A stretch of DNA of 64,000 bases, taken from positions 2,807,501-2,871,500 of the forward strand of contig NC_080568.1 in the NCBI RefSeq assembly GCF_030253575.1, written 5' to 3'. Source of the DNA: Rhododendron vialii. Lineage: Eukaryota > Streptophyta > Magnoliopsida > Ericales > Ericaceae. The notes beneath the pieces were generated by a model, which had not been told where the DNA came from, did no database searches, and was given only the letters and a program-made list of their open reading frames with translations. Below are positions 44,146 to 55,002 of this stretch, one piece after another; within the stretch, counting starts at the first letter, position 1; the number at the start of each line of letters is the position of its first letter. The position numbers and the translations under genes were made by a program.

Positions 44146-45840
44146 TTTTTTTCCGGTAAATGTACTCTTTCATATAAGCCCCAAACAAGAAAACATTATG
44201 GTCCAAACAGGACACAAAAAACTATCTCAACCAACTCCCTTAAAGGAGCCACCAAGAAGGAAAGAAAAACTATACAACCAGACACCAATCAACCAAAGAA
44301 AAGAACTAACGAAAATTAAACTTCTACTGTAGAACTCAACCGTGGGAAAGGAACTCCCCAAGCCCTAAACAAGACCTTGTTCTCCTGCGTGGAATTGATA
44401 TTTCGCCAAGCCATCATGGCATCTCTAATGTTGTTGCAAATCTTGGAGCCCAATAGATCAGCCTCCATCATCTTCTGCTGAAAGATCATCATATTCCGCT
44501 CACACCAAACTCCATAAACAGTAGCATCCAGTGACAATTTGAGAATAGATTCCCGAATTGTCTTCCCCTTAGAATGTAGCAAGAACCATTTCTTTTCATC
44601 TTCCCACATAAGTGGGCCTCTGTGAATGTGGATCCTTTGCAATATCTCTTTCCAGACAGCTCTAGAAAATGTGCAATCGAAAAATAAATGATTATGAGAT
44701 TCAAGAGCCCCATTTCTACACAGAACACAAGTGGCATTATCCACCACACTCCATTTCAGCAGTCTGTCCTTTGAAGCAAGTTTACCTTGCATGGCCATCC
44801 ATAAAATGAATGCCTATCGAGGAACATTTTTAGGAAACCACACAATGCTACACCAGTCTAGCCTGCCGTTACACTTTAATTGCTTCCCAAGCAGATCTCA
44901 AAGAGTAAAAACCATTACGAGAAGGAAGCCATACCACCCCATCCTCATTTAGAATATTAGGAGTAAAACAAGAAGGTGTGTTGGTATTGATTTCTTGAAT
45001 ATATCTATTCCTTGGTCTTGGTCAAGCCCAGTCCCCATCTTTAATAATTGTGGAAACCTTAGCTTGCAACGATCTTCCAATGTTAGAGCACACATTCTCC
45101 CCAAACCTTTTATACAAGGGCCCCAAAAGGGTGCCAATTGTCAAGCCATAAGAAAGTGGAAACCCATTCCCAATTTGATATCGAATTAAAGGTTGACACA
45201 CCTCTCTGAGCTGGAAGATCTTCCTGATAGTCCACGAGACATCATAAGGCAGCCCCATTGTCCAGAGATTATGCTCTTTTATGACATATGTATGAACCCA
45301 TTTCACCCAAAGAGAATCAACCTTTCTACTAAGAGCCCACAATAGCTTGAGCATAGCAGCAACATTACCTTCTCTTAATTTCCTAAAACCCAATCCTCCT
45401 TCATCTTTTGGAGAACAAACCTGACTCCACTTCACTCGAGCACATTTATGATTTAGATCACAACCAGACCACAAAAAAGCCATAAGCTTGCTTTCAATTC
45501 TCTTAAGTATTTTCCGGGGGATAACAAAGATTTGACTCCAGTAGCTTTGAATATTGCTAAGAACGGACAAAATAAGCTGAGCTCTTCCACCATATGTAAG
45601 AACTTTATTGGACCAGCTCTGAATACAATCCAGAATCTTCTCCTCCAACACTAAGCAATCACTTGCCTTGAGTCTAGTAGTGATAAGAGGTACACCTAAG
45701 TATTTCACTGGGAGAGTCCCCACAGGAATAGGCAAAATCTCAGTAAGCGACTGAATTTGCCCTTCATCAACCCCAGAGAAGAAGATAGAGCATTTGTTAA
45801 GGTTAGGCCTCAAACCAGAAAAATTATGATTACCTAAGGT
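44146..45840 (-). mobile_element. 5'-truncated L1-type LINE
   Basis: Read on the minus strand, it begins within the reverse transcriptase C-terminus (LRPNLNKCSIFFSGV, LPIPVGTLPVKYLGVPL, GGRAQLILSVLSNIQSYW), runs through SPKDEGGLGFRKL, and ends in the zinc-binding RT domain zf-RVT (LLKWSVVDNATCVLCRNG, HLFFDCTFSRAVWKEI). The two main frames end at 45022 and 44316, and decayed coding lies between them (DGVVWLPSRNGFYSLRSAW), with several stops. A 3' UTR of about 160 bp ends in an A-run (T-run at 44146-44155 on the plus strand). The endonuclease and catalytic RT core are absent, as expected of aborted target-primed reverse transcription. The 5' junction abuts a 26-bp palindrome. Confidence 0.85.
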
Positions 45841-45894
45841 CAATTGTAGTATTATTACTACAATTGAGGCAGTGGAGCTCGGAAAGGAGGACAA

Positions 45895-46640
45895 CGGGGA
45901 ACGACACCACGGCTTGAGACGAAGACTGTGGCTGGGAAAAGAGAAGACAAAAAAAGAAGCTTCAATTGTTAATTATTAGCCCATGAGAGGCTAAATATTC
46001 TAGGCTAGGGGCGAGGATAAAACCTCATGTTTTGTAGCAAGTATTTGCATACTCTATATTTATTTTCCGAATGTTTGATTAATCATATAACTGTTTTTAC
46101 CTCATTTTAATTAAGTAAGTAATTTTGGATATGAATTCAATTTATTTTTTTTAATGATTTGGGATTGCTAGCTAATTATTCAACCCTATTATGCGCTTCT
46201 TGATTTCAAACATTGGATATCTTTTGTGATTTATTTTCGAATGGATACATATGATTTTTTGGTCTTGAACATTAAGGCGAGGAAGAGCGTACATAAGTGC
46301 TTTTCTTAAAAGGTCATAACGATGATATTTTTCACAATAATAGAGTTTAGCTACCAATTTATTGTAAAGAAGAGTAGCAAAATAAATAAGAATTTGTTAA
46401 TAATTGCTATGAATACATGTGTGTAGATTCTAAAACCTTAGTCACTTTTCTTTCATCAAGTTCGTTCAATCATCAACTTATTTACTTGTTTTCACTATCA
46501 TTTAATATTTCTTAGTTAAAATACACATCAAAACTTTTCTAAACTAGGTTAGGGTTCAGTTAGTTTAAGTTTCTTTAGTTTTTCTATAAAAATACACAAG
46601 TCAGGTTCGACCCCGCTCTCGCCATACTATATTGCAATAT
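45895..46640. other. Gene-free AT-rich DNA
   Basis: No gene recognised. A word caggttcgaccccgctct near 46603 has B-box character and may be a small SINE relic. Confidence 0.4.
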
Positions 46641-46664
46641 GATTCGTGCGCTTACGAGTACTTT

Positions 46665-46790
46665 AAAATTTCACAACACTATCCATAGCCTTAAATTCCA
46701 AACACTCACGACGGAACTCGAACCCTATCCTCCCACATGGAGACGACATGAGTTACCAGCTGAGACAGGAGCTCATGGATCACATTCTTC
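46665..46790 (-). repeat. SINE-like copy 1
   Basis: On the minus strand there is an A-box-like word agctggtaactca, then a B-box-like word ggttcgagttc (46714-46724 on the plus strand), then a body with ttggaatttaaggctatgg. Spacing of the boxes fits a tRNA-derived SINE head. A related copy lies at 46861-47000. Confidence 0.5.
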
Positions 46791-46860
46791 ACCTTTTTTT
46801 TTTTGCCAATATTGTATTCATTAGCAGGGATTAGCAGGGTGTTAGTAGGTTAGTCGACAA

Positions 46861-47000
46861 GGGATTTCAAAGACTATCCATAACCTTAAATTCCAAACGT
46901 TCACAACAGAACTCGAACCCTAGCCTCCCACATAAGAAAGACAGGAGTTACCAATTGGAATTTGGAACAGGAGCCGTGGGTCACATTCTTCACCTTGGGT
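46861..47000 (-). repeat. SINE-like copy 2
   Basis: Same wording and order as copy 1: ggttcgagttc (46909-46919 on the plus strand), ttggaatttaaggttatgg, and gtgggaggctagg. The two copies are in direct orientation about 196 bp apart and diverged by perhaps 15-20 percent. Confidence 0.5.
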
Positions 47001-47785
47001 GTTCCCAATTCTTGAAGGGACTTGCAATAATGAAAGAAGACCATTTAATAGGACGAAGCTAGGTGGTAGTGGAGTTGACCAAGAAGTGGGATGTTTGCTG
47101 CATTGCATTCTCTGTAAGTAGCCAATGTTTCATCATTTTCACACTCAAATTTAAATCTATTCTCATAACAAGATATCCAGCACTTTTATCCATGTACAAC
47201 AAAAACAATACATATCCTGTGCCGTTTTCAATTTAGATATGAAATTATTAGTTGTACAGTAATACACCCTAAGTAAGATGGAGCAGGATCCCGACTCCCT
47301 CTGATTCTGCACACTATTTCTTACAAATTACACATACATATACGTATGGCTGTTCCCAACAAGAATCCGAGAAACCAAATTGAAACAATGAAAGGGGAGG
47401 TAAAAAAGGAAAACATAAGAGACAGTTAATAACAGCAGATGGCTCGAAAGCCGAAACCAGAAAGTGCCAAGGGAAACTAAAACGAGGCAAACATAGAATC
47501 ATTCAACATATCACTTCGACCCAAGTCTCTTTTTTGAGGAGAGTATTGAGTTGAATCGCTGAGCAAGGCCTCGAATCACAAAAGCATCTCACAGATGACA
47601 GCAAGTCTACCTCATTCTCACTGTCCACTATATCCTCATTTGATGATGGTCAATTCGGAAAAGCTCCACCTGGACAATATCATTCCCAGGGTGCGTTTCC
47701 CCTAAACTAAATGGACTACTGGCTCATGGCAATTATCAAGTTGTTTTCGCTAAATGGTAGTTTATATGTCAAGAGAATGACGTGC

Positions 47786-48166
47786 TTAGAAATCCATAAG
47801 AACATGGGCTTTAGTCCATTTATCAGTGGACAGCAGCTCGAGTCCATATTTCCCTGCAAGATCGATATTGTACTAGCATCATTTTCTGTAGTTGTTTCCC
47901 GAATCTTTTGATATACTTTCAACGTAAGTTTTCAAAAAGAAGACAACAAACACCAAATCTCTATAGGCCACACACACAGAAAGAGAAGAATAACCTGCTG
48001 AACTAACGTAGAGAGGAGCTAGAAGCTCAGTTTCAGTTCCAACAATGTGAATTTCCAAACCCAAAAACTGCATGAACCGCCGCCACAGAGCAAAACCATC
48101 AACTGCTACCTCCCTTCCCTTCCCCCCTCCAACTGAAAAATCGCCAACCCACCTCCACGATTCCAT
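47786..48166 (-). CDS. Possible small two-exon gene, product unknown
   Basis: Minus-strand exon 1 (48166-47995) starts at an ATG and reads MESWRWVGDFSVGGGKGRE, VDGFALWRRFMQFLGLEIHI, GTETELLAPLYVSSA. A donor gcag/gttatt can join in phase to an acceptor cttgcag and exon 2 (47853-47786), which reads GKYGLELLSTDKWTKAHVLM then DF and a stop. The join gives 79 residues. Composition looks coding, with no signal peptide or known domain. A different donor (ctac/gttagt) would use another frame. It may equally be a truncated gene copy. I do not recognise the family. Confidence 0.35.
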
Positions 48167-49221
48167 TCTAATCAAGCAAAGCCACTATGCCATGGTCTTC
48201 AAATGTTCAACAACCAATTGAAGATTTAAGGACACTAGTGGGTGGGTGGTCTATTTCCAACAGGAACTGTAGGGTTGGTCTATTTCCAACAGAAAATGTA
48301 GGCTTGGATAAGCAAATTAACATAGATATGTAGTGGGTTTGCCGATTGGGAAACAACTTGATGGTTTTCAATTGGGGATTGTAGAGTTGGCATTTTTGGT
48401 TGCGGAGAGAGAGCCCCTCAAAATTGAAGTGTAATGCCAATTAGGATACAAAATTGGATATCGTAAAAACGTGGTATCTTATGAAATCACATATGTCCAC
48501 TCATATCAGTTGTAGGAAAATAAGTCTTAGAACCAGGCTTCACAACCTTGATTATCTTTCTATATAACCTCCAGAACTCTTCTCTCCAGACTAACCAATC
48601 CTGGAACCTGGATTTCATAAGCAAAGATGAAGCTACTGAGAAGGCATTCATTTACCAAAAACCATTGCTTGACAAAAGGAAACAGAAAATGGAAAAGAAC
48701 AAGTCTTTGAAGATTGGTCATCACACTGCCTGTACCATTTACCAATAACCATTTATTATGTGTTTGTTTTTCATGATTGAAAATACATAATTGAGATAAT
48801 CTATGCCTAGAGAAGATGAGTCGTGCCTAGATCACTAGGGCTTGTAACTTCTAGTGAATCATTATCGTTGTGATAATTAACTTTCTTAAATAGTATAATT
48901 ACTTGGTTGCGAAGTTAATGTGGACTCGAAACCCTAAGGCCTCTCCAATCCTTTAACTCACATTTAATTTAGTCTTCAATTGCTTAGATTATTTTAGTTA
49001 ACAAAACTCCAATCTATTTTCTTGAATTAAATTAAGAATTGATTTTGAAAACATAATAACTTAGCCTCTTGATCCCCATGGTACGATACCTTGACATTAA
49101 CCGCTATTCTATTTGAATTGAGGTTTTCGCCCAGTACCATACCTCACTGATACAAATTCAAATGAACAAGTAAAGGCAAGTAATCTTGTTTACTTAATTG
49201 CATAAGTGGAGGAAATTTTTT
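48167..49221. other. Intergenic, AT-rich
   Basis: At 48215-48300 there is a short duplication of gtctatttccaacaggaa/gtctatttccaacagaaa. The minus strand at 48500-48700 reads WLVWREEFWRLYRKIIK and KPGSKTYFPTTDMSGHM, possibly an exon scrap, not recognised. Otherwise no gene. Confidence 0.35.
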
Positions 49222-49735
49222 AAGAGCGTGAAGACCTGCAAAATGGGGGCGGCTTCGGATATGCTGTGGCTGACTTGACCTTCCAAACATATCATTCACA
49301 ACATAGTCACAGGCCAATATCCTCTAAGTGCACCTTACAGGAGCAAGAAGGCGGAGAAGGTAATGGCTCGAAGGACAAGTCATTTCCTGCTTCAGATGAA
49401 CAAAACTGCAATATCCTCTAAGTGCACCTTACAGGAGCAAGAAAGCGGAGAAGGTAATGGCTCGAAGGTCAAGTCATTTCCTGCTTCAGATGAACAAAAC
49501 TGCAATATCCTCTAAGTGCACCTTACAGGAGCGTGAATCGTGAAGACCTGCAAAATGGGGACAGCTTCGGCATATGCTGTGGCTGACTTGACCTTCCAAA
49601 CACATCATTCACAACGTAGACACAGGCCAATATCATCTAAGTGCACCTAACCGGAGCATGGAGGGGGAGAAGGTAATGACTCGAAGGACATGTCATTTCC
49701 TGCTTCAGATGAACAAAACTGCAGCATTCCTCTAG
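49222..49735 (+). pseudogene. Exon fragment amplified by local duplications
   Basis: One frame reads EDLQNGGGFGYAVADLTFQ, HSHRPISSKCTLQEQEGGEG and NGSKDKSFPASDEQNC, which looks like genuine protein. Part A (gaagacctgcaaaatgggg to caggccaatatc) occurs twice, near 49230 and 49540. Part B (tctaagtgcacc to gaacaaaactgc) occurs three times in full, at about 49325, 49417 and 49637, plus one truncated copy. Frames drift between copies through small indels and a stop. The order A-B-B-b-A-B shows at least two duplication events. The parent gene is not recognised and no flanking exon was found. Confidence 0.6.
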
Positions 49736-51982
49736 TCATGCATTGGGAAAGCAAACTAGAATACTAAACATTAATGATTTTTGTCATAGAACTATTCCAT
49801 ATTCCAATAAAAATTCTTGGTTTCTGGGAAACTCATCAAAGCTTCTTGTTCTAATCCTATCCTTATGTTAGATATTTATGAACAGCCGTACAGTATGCTG
49901 GCAAAGATGAAACTACACACAGACTGCATGCTGACAAAGATAAAACCAACTTGGACTATTCATGCATTTTAATTAGAAGTAAGACCAGAAAAAGGCACAG
50001 ACATTATATTGTACCAGTACTGAATTGTCTTCTGTGATAAACACACTTGGGCTGCTATTGTAACTTACATAAAAAATTATAAGTGACGACTTCGAAGGGA
50101 TGAAAAAGAAAGCCTTTATGAAAGCTATCCAGATGCTTCTGAGAGATTCTCGAAACTAAAACATTGAGGCTTGGCAAACTGTTACGCAAAGCATCTCTAG
50201 AACAAAGTGCTATGAATTCTTGAGATATAACACTATACCATTGGTATCTGATAGAGAGCCCCTTTCATACTGGACAATATTTGCTTCCTCTCCTCAAATG
50301 CAATTCAGAATGCTGCAGGAACCACGTAATTAAATAAAGGAATGGAAAATGCATTAAAATGAAAGCATAAAAATGTGTGCTTGAGAATAACATATTTTGA
50401 TTTTTTCCGAGTACTGGTTTTTCTGGTCCAAGTGTATCTCGTCTTTACCATGGGATAACCTGAAATTCAATACAAGCCAAGAGATGCCCTCTCAGTGAGA
50501 GGTAAAGAGCTCTACATAAACCCAGAGAGAAGTTGCACGTTACTTGAGTTAAACAACTCAAAACAATCAGCATGAAAACTATCCTCCCACTATTCAGATC
50601 ACTGATAATTTGTTCAGAAAACCAAATACCTAAAGAGACACCACAAAATAAAGCCTTATCAGATAAAGATTAACAACAAACAAAAAGAATGAGAGCCAGA
50701 GTAGTAGCCTAAGGAAGAGTAAATAGCAAAGGTAAACAATGGCCTCGCAAGCTTTCATACGTCAAAAATGTTGATTCTACTGATGTGTTAAACAAATATT
50801 GGAAATTGATGGTCAAACTGTCAGCAGCAACACCACCAAGGAAAGGAAGGAACGACTTAGACACAACACACTAATAACGCATCTACCTCTATATTCCGCA
50901 AAGATCTGCACATAAGTAAAAGGAAGACAAAAAGAATAAAACCCAGTTTCAATAACTAAATACAATTTAAAAATATTTGGTAGTTCTAAAAAACTTGCAT
51001 ACTCTCTGAGTACTGCAAGTGACGGGCAACAAGCATCATTAGAGAAACATCAAAACCTGCATTGATAAGTCTTTTACAACACTCATGATACACATGCAAA
51101 TAAAAAAGGACAATGCATGACACATACTGCAGCATAAATAGATGGCTATAGAGATCAGCAAACAGGAGAGGTGAAAAAAAGGAAAGAACCACAGAAATGG
51201 ATCACTATAGAGGCCAGCAAAAAGAAGGGGTGATAAAAAGGAAAGAACCACAGCCGATAAAAATAAAAAAATAAAAAAGGAAAGAACCATAGCAATATAA
51301 TCAACGACATGGTGACAATGCGCTTACCAATCATCCCCAAAACTGTAAACCAAAAAAAATAGATGAAAGAGAACAAACAAACAAAAAACCAGAGTCGGTC
51401 TGGCTCCCTCCTGTCCACATAAAGTGAGACTCAAACTGTCACTTAACAGTAGTCAATTATAAACAAAAGCATAACTTTTAGTATGAAAAAGTAAATAATT
51501 TACAACAACAAAGGCAAACTTTTAGTATGACAAAGCCCCTATCTCTCCAACATGTATAAAAAGGTATACAACCACATGTATAAGAAGGTATACAGCCACT
51601 TGCTGAACATCTTGAAATACCCAAGACAAGGCTGCAACGAGAAAACACATCTCAGACCACCTGACATAAAACGACAATCCAGCTACAGACAAACATGACT
51701 GAATAAACCACATTCATCAACTCTAAAAAAACTTGTAAAATAGCAAAACTGTAAAAGGAACCTACGAATGACCTACAAATTTCTCATACTGTGAGCCAGG
51801 ACTCAGAAAAGCACCAAAGCACCAGAGACCAAACAAATTCTGTTAAGGAGACAATATTCATCACAAAAAACGATTACATACCATGTAGCATACTCCAAGC
51901 CTAAACTCCAGAACACATCATCAAACTGCCCAGCACCACAAGAGAAAATCCAGAAACATAAAGAGAACTTGAATCAAACAAG
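49736..51982. other. Gene-free AT-rich DNA
   Basis: The minus strand from about 51000 to 51420 holds hydrophobic overlapping open frames (F/L/S-rich), caused by an A-rich plus strand with three degenerate copies of aaaggaaagaaccaca (about 51179, 51237, 51277). I do not regard these as genes. Nothing else is supported. Confidence 0.4.
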
Positions 51983-54215
51983 TATATTATTAGTATTGTT
52001 GAAACCAAAGTAAGGCCTGAGAATCTTGATTCAACTGTGAAGAAATGCCTTCCTAATGGGTGGAGTTTTGTTCATAATTTTGCTTCTGGGCCTGTTGCTA
52101 GAATAATTGTGGCATGGGAGTGTCAGACCTCTTTGGTTAGTGTTATTTTTTCTTCTGAGCAGATGCTCCTCCTTTCAGCAGTTATAAATCAGAAGTCCTT
52201 TGTTGTTTCTTTTGTCTATGGTTTCAATCAAGCTAGTGCTAGAAGACAACTTTGGGATGAGCTTCGAATGGGGCTTGGGTTAGTTGGGAATCTACCTCGG
52301 ATTGTTTTGGGTGATTTTAATGCAGTTCGGTGGCAGCAAGAGAGATCTGATTCTACCTTTTTTGATTCTGCATCAGCAGGGGAGTTTAATTGTTGTTTGG
52401 ATGATATAGATGTGGAAGAGTTAAACTCTACAGGTCCTTGGTTTACATGGTCTAATAAAAGGCTTGGTAGTGATCACTGCAGTAGTAGAATTGATAGAGC
52501 TTTGGTAAATTCCCAGTGGCAAATTGAATTTACTGAATCCACAGCTGCAGTTCTAGCCCCTGGAACTTCAGATCATTGTCCTCTTCTTATCTCTATTTTT
52601 CCATATAGAGGTGGAAGGAAAGCTTTCAAATTCTTCAACTTTTGGATGAGGCATAAAGAGTTTCCTGTTCTCCTCTCTCAGTCTTGGTCTGAATCTTTGG
52701 AGTGTGATTCCCCTATGTTTCCCTTGTATACTAAACTGAGAAGATTGAAGCCGGTTTTGAGGCAGCTTAACAAGGAATTCTACAGTGATACAGAAAAGAG
52801 TTTGGGAGGCTAGAGTGGAACTAACTGATATTCAAAATCGAAGTGCTTATTCTCCAAGTGATCCTATCTTACTAAAATATGAAAGACTCTGCCTACTGAA
52901 GTTCAAAGAGCTTGGTATAGCTGAGGAAGGGTGGAGCAAACAGAAATCCAGGATTCAATGGCTCAGTCTGGGTGATAATAACACTAGTTCCTTTCATAAG
53001 AAGATTGCTAGCCATAGAATGAGGAACAAAATTCTGTCCATTTGTGATGATAGTGGTACAAGATTGGACGACCCCCAAGATGTCAAAATGGAGGTCCTGA
53101 GATTCTATAAGGGTATGTTGGGCTCCAAGTTTACTCAGAAAAGGTTCTCTGGTACTAGGCTCAGGTTTTCAAATACTGTCCCTAGTTCACTACATTCCTC
53201 TCTTATTGCCCCAATCACTCCAGAATAGATCAGGAAGGCTATTTTTTCAATCAATGGTGACAAAGCACCAGGTCCGGATGGCTTTAATGCCAGTTTTTTC
53301 CAAAAGAATTGGCCTGTTGTTGGTTCAGAGGTAATTGCAGGTATCCTTCACTTTTTTAAATCTGGTGTTATGTTAAGAGATGTGAATAATACTGTGCTCA
53401 CTCTTTTTCCTAAAAACAGTTGCCCCCAATCTATGAGAGAATACAGACCTATCGCTTGTTGTAATGTGATTTACAAAGCTATTACCAAAATCTTGGCATC
53501 TAGAGTACAGCCCATCCTCCCCCACATTATCAACAAAGCCCAGGCAGCCTTTGTCAAAGGTCGGTCTATCTCTGATAATATTTTACTGATGCAAGAATTG
53601 GTTTGAAATTATCAAAGAGACTCTGGTGTTGTTAAGTGTGCTATCAAGATTGATCTGATGAAAGCCTATGATTCGGTTGATTGGGATTATCTGTTCGAGG
53701 TTATGACAGCCATGAACTTTCCTCATCAATTTCTTGGTTGGGTTAGAACCTGCATCTCTTCTGCTATGTATTCTGTTGTGCTTAATGGAGAGCTGGAGGG
53801 AGAAAGGTCTCAGACAAGGAGATCCTATCTCCCCATACCTATTTCTTTTGATAATGGAAGGTTTATAGTCTATTCTCCAAAGGAGAATTAATGAAGGGCA
53901 GTTCACTTATCACCCTAGATGTGCTTCCTTGTCTATCACCTATTTGGCCTTTGCTGATGATCTGTTCTTGCTTTCTGGAGCTGACTGTCAATCTGTTGAG
54001 ATACTTAAGGACACCTTGAATGAGTTTTATCACTCTTCTGGGTTGCAACCAAATCTCCAGAAAAGCCAACTCTTTTTCTCAGGGGTGGATCCTTCAATTA
54101 AATCTGAGATCCTCAACATCCTTCCCATTCCGGAAGGTATGTTACCAGTTAGATACTTGGTGTGCCACTTATTTCCACCAGACTCCGATATGAAGATCGC
54201 ATTCAGTTGAAGGAA
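51983..54215 (+). mobile_element. LINE fragment: endonuclease to mid reverse transcriptase
   Basis: The frame opens inside the APE-type endonuclease with IISIVETKVRPENLD, then VVSFVYGFNQASARRQLW, VLGDFNAV and GTSDHCPLL (catalytic SDH). After a frame change near 52800 come WLSLGDNNTSSFHKK, INGDKAPGPDGF, REYRPIACCNVIYKAITKIL, AQAAFVKGRSISDNILL, IDLMKAYDSVDW and, in another frame, LAFADDLFLLS (the FADD form of the YADD catalytic box). It breaks off at LPIPEGMLPVRYL. At least four stops or frame changes are present. ORF1, the last third of RT and zf-RVT are missing. It is related to, but too diverged to be part of, the LINE at 44146-45840. Confidence 0.88.
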
Positions 54216-55002
54216 AGGACACAACAAAGGATAGCAAGTTGGCAACATGGTCTCCTTGTTTTCCTAAAACTGAAGATGCAAGCCTGATGAATCTGAAGTA
54301 TGTTTTCTAAGGTGGGAGAAAGGCCTTATTGTTATATTTCCTGCACATTTATAAACTGTACATGGCTGTTCATCACAATCGCGTTTGGAATTTGACCATG
54401 ATTCAATTGAGCTATATTAGTTCCCTTTTTTTCCAAGTTGGATGTCCGTTCTGTATGTTCCCAATTTCAAACATCCACTTAGAATTTGACCATGAGGCTT
54501 CACGTTTTTATAAGTAGAGTAGATTAACTACTTCTAAGTCCATGATGCATAGGAATAATTGTAAGTTGTAAATGGTGCATAGGTGTAGTTAGGCTACGAA
54601 CAGAATGGCCGTCAAAGAGTCGTATGATACCTGAATGATACCCTGAAAAATGGTAAAACGTTGATTTCTTCAATAAGTAGGTCAGACTTTTATTCAATTA
54701 ATTATTCCAACATCTTTCTTCATGGGTAAATAAGCTATCCCAAGTTCCCAACATTGTATTGTGCATTACACGATGACATTGTGCCTTCAGTTCTTGTTTG
54801 TTGGGGAATAGGTTCCAATCCTAAGTTATTCTTTTTCGGTTTTCATTTCTCTTTTCCCTTTTATGAATGGTTGAGAAAAGTTTTTTGCACCTTAAATTGA
54901 GTAGGCGCAAAACCCCTTGTTCAAGTCTTTGTAAATTTGCCTATATATTGTTTAGCAATAATATGTCGAAATTGACAATTAATCTAAAATATAGGTCATA
55001 CT
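54216..55002. other. Intergenic, no gene seen
   Basis: The words gtttggaatttgaccatga and gaatttgaccatgaggctt (about 54383 and 54482) form a short repeat. Otherwise AT-rich spacer before the PMD locus. Confidence 0.35.

Noticed and set aside
45022-45894. N-terminal part of the LINE frame as a host gene start
   Set aside because: The first residues (SSFPSSTASIVVIILQL) lie outside the RT homology and include the palindrome; they are fortuitous read-in from flanking DNA.
49222-49735. CRISPR-like array of repeats
   Set aside because: The units are long, unequal, coding-like and in a plant nuclear context; no short repeats with uniform unique spacers.
50986-51418. Hydrophobic minus-strand frames resembling membrane proteins
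   Set aside because: They arise from A-rich plus-strand DNA with small repeats; overlapping frames of equal quality and no family motif.
44146-54215. The two LINE fragments as halves of a single inverted element
   Set aside because: They overlap in the RT region (LPIPVGTLPVKYL and LPIPEGMLPVRYL) with clear divergence, so they come from different copies or subfamilies.
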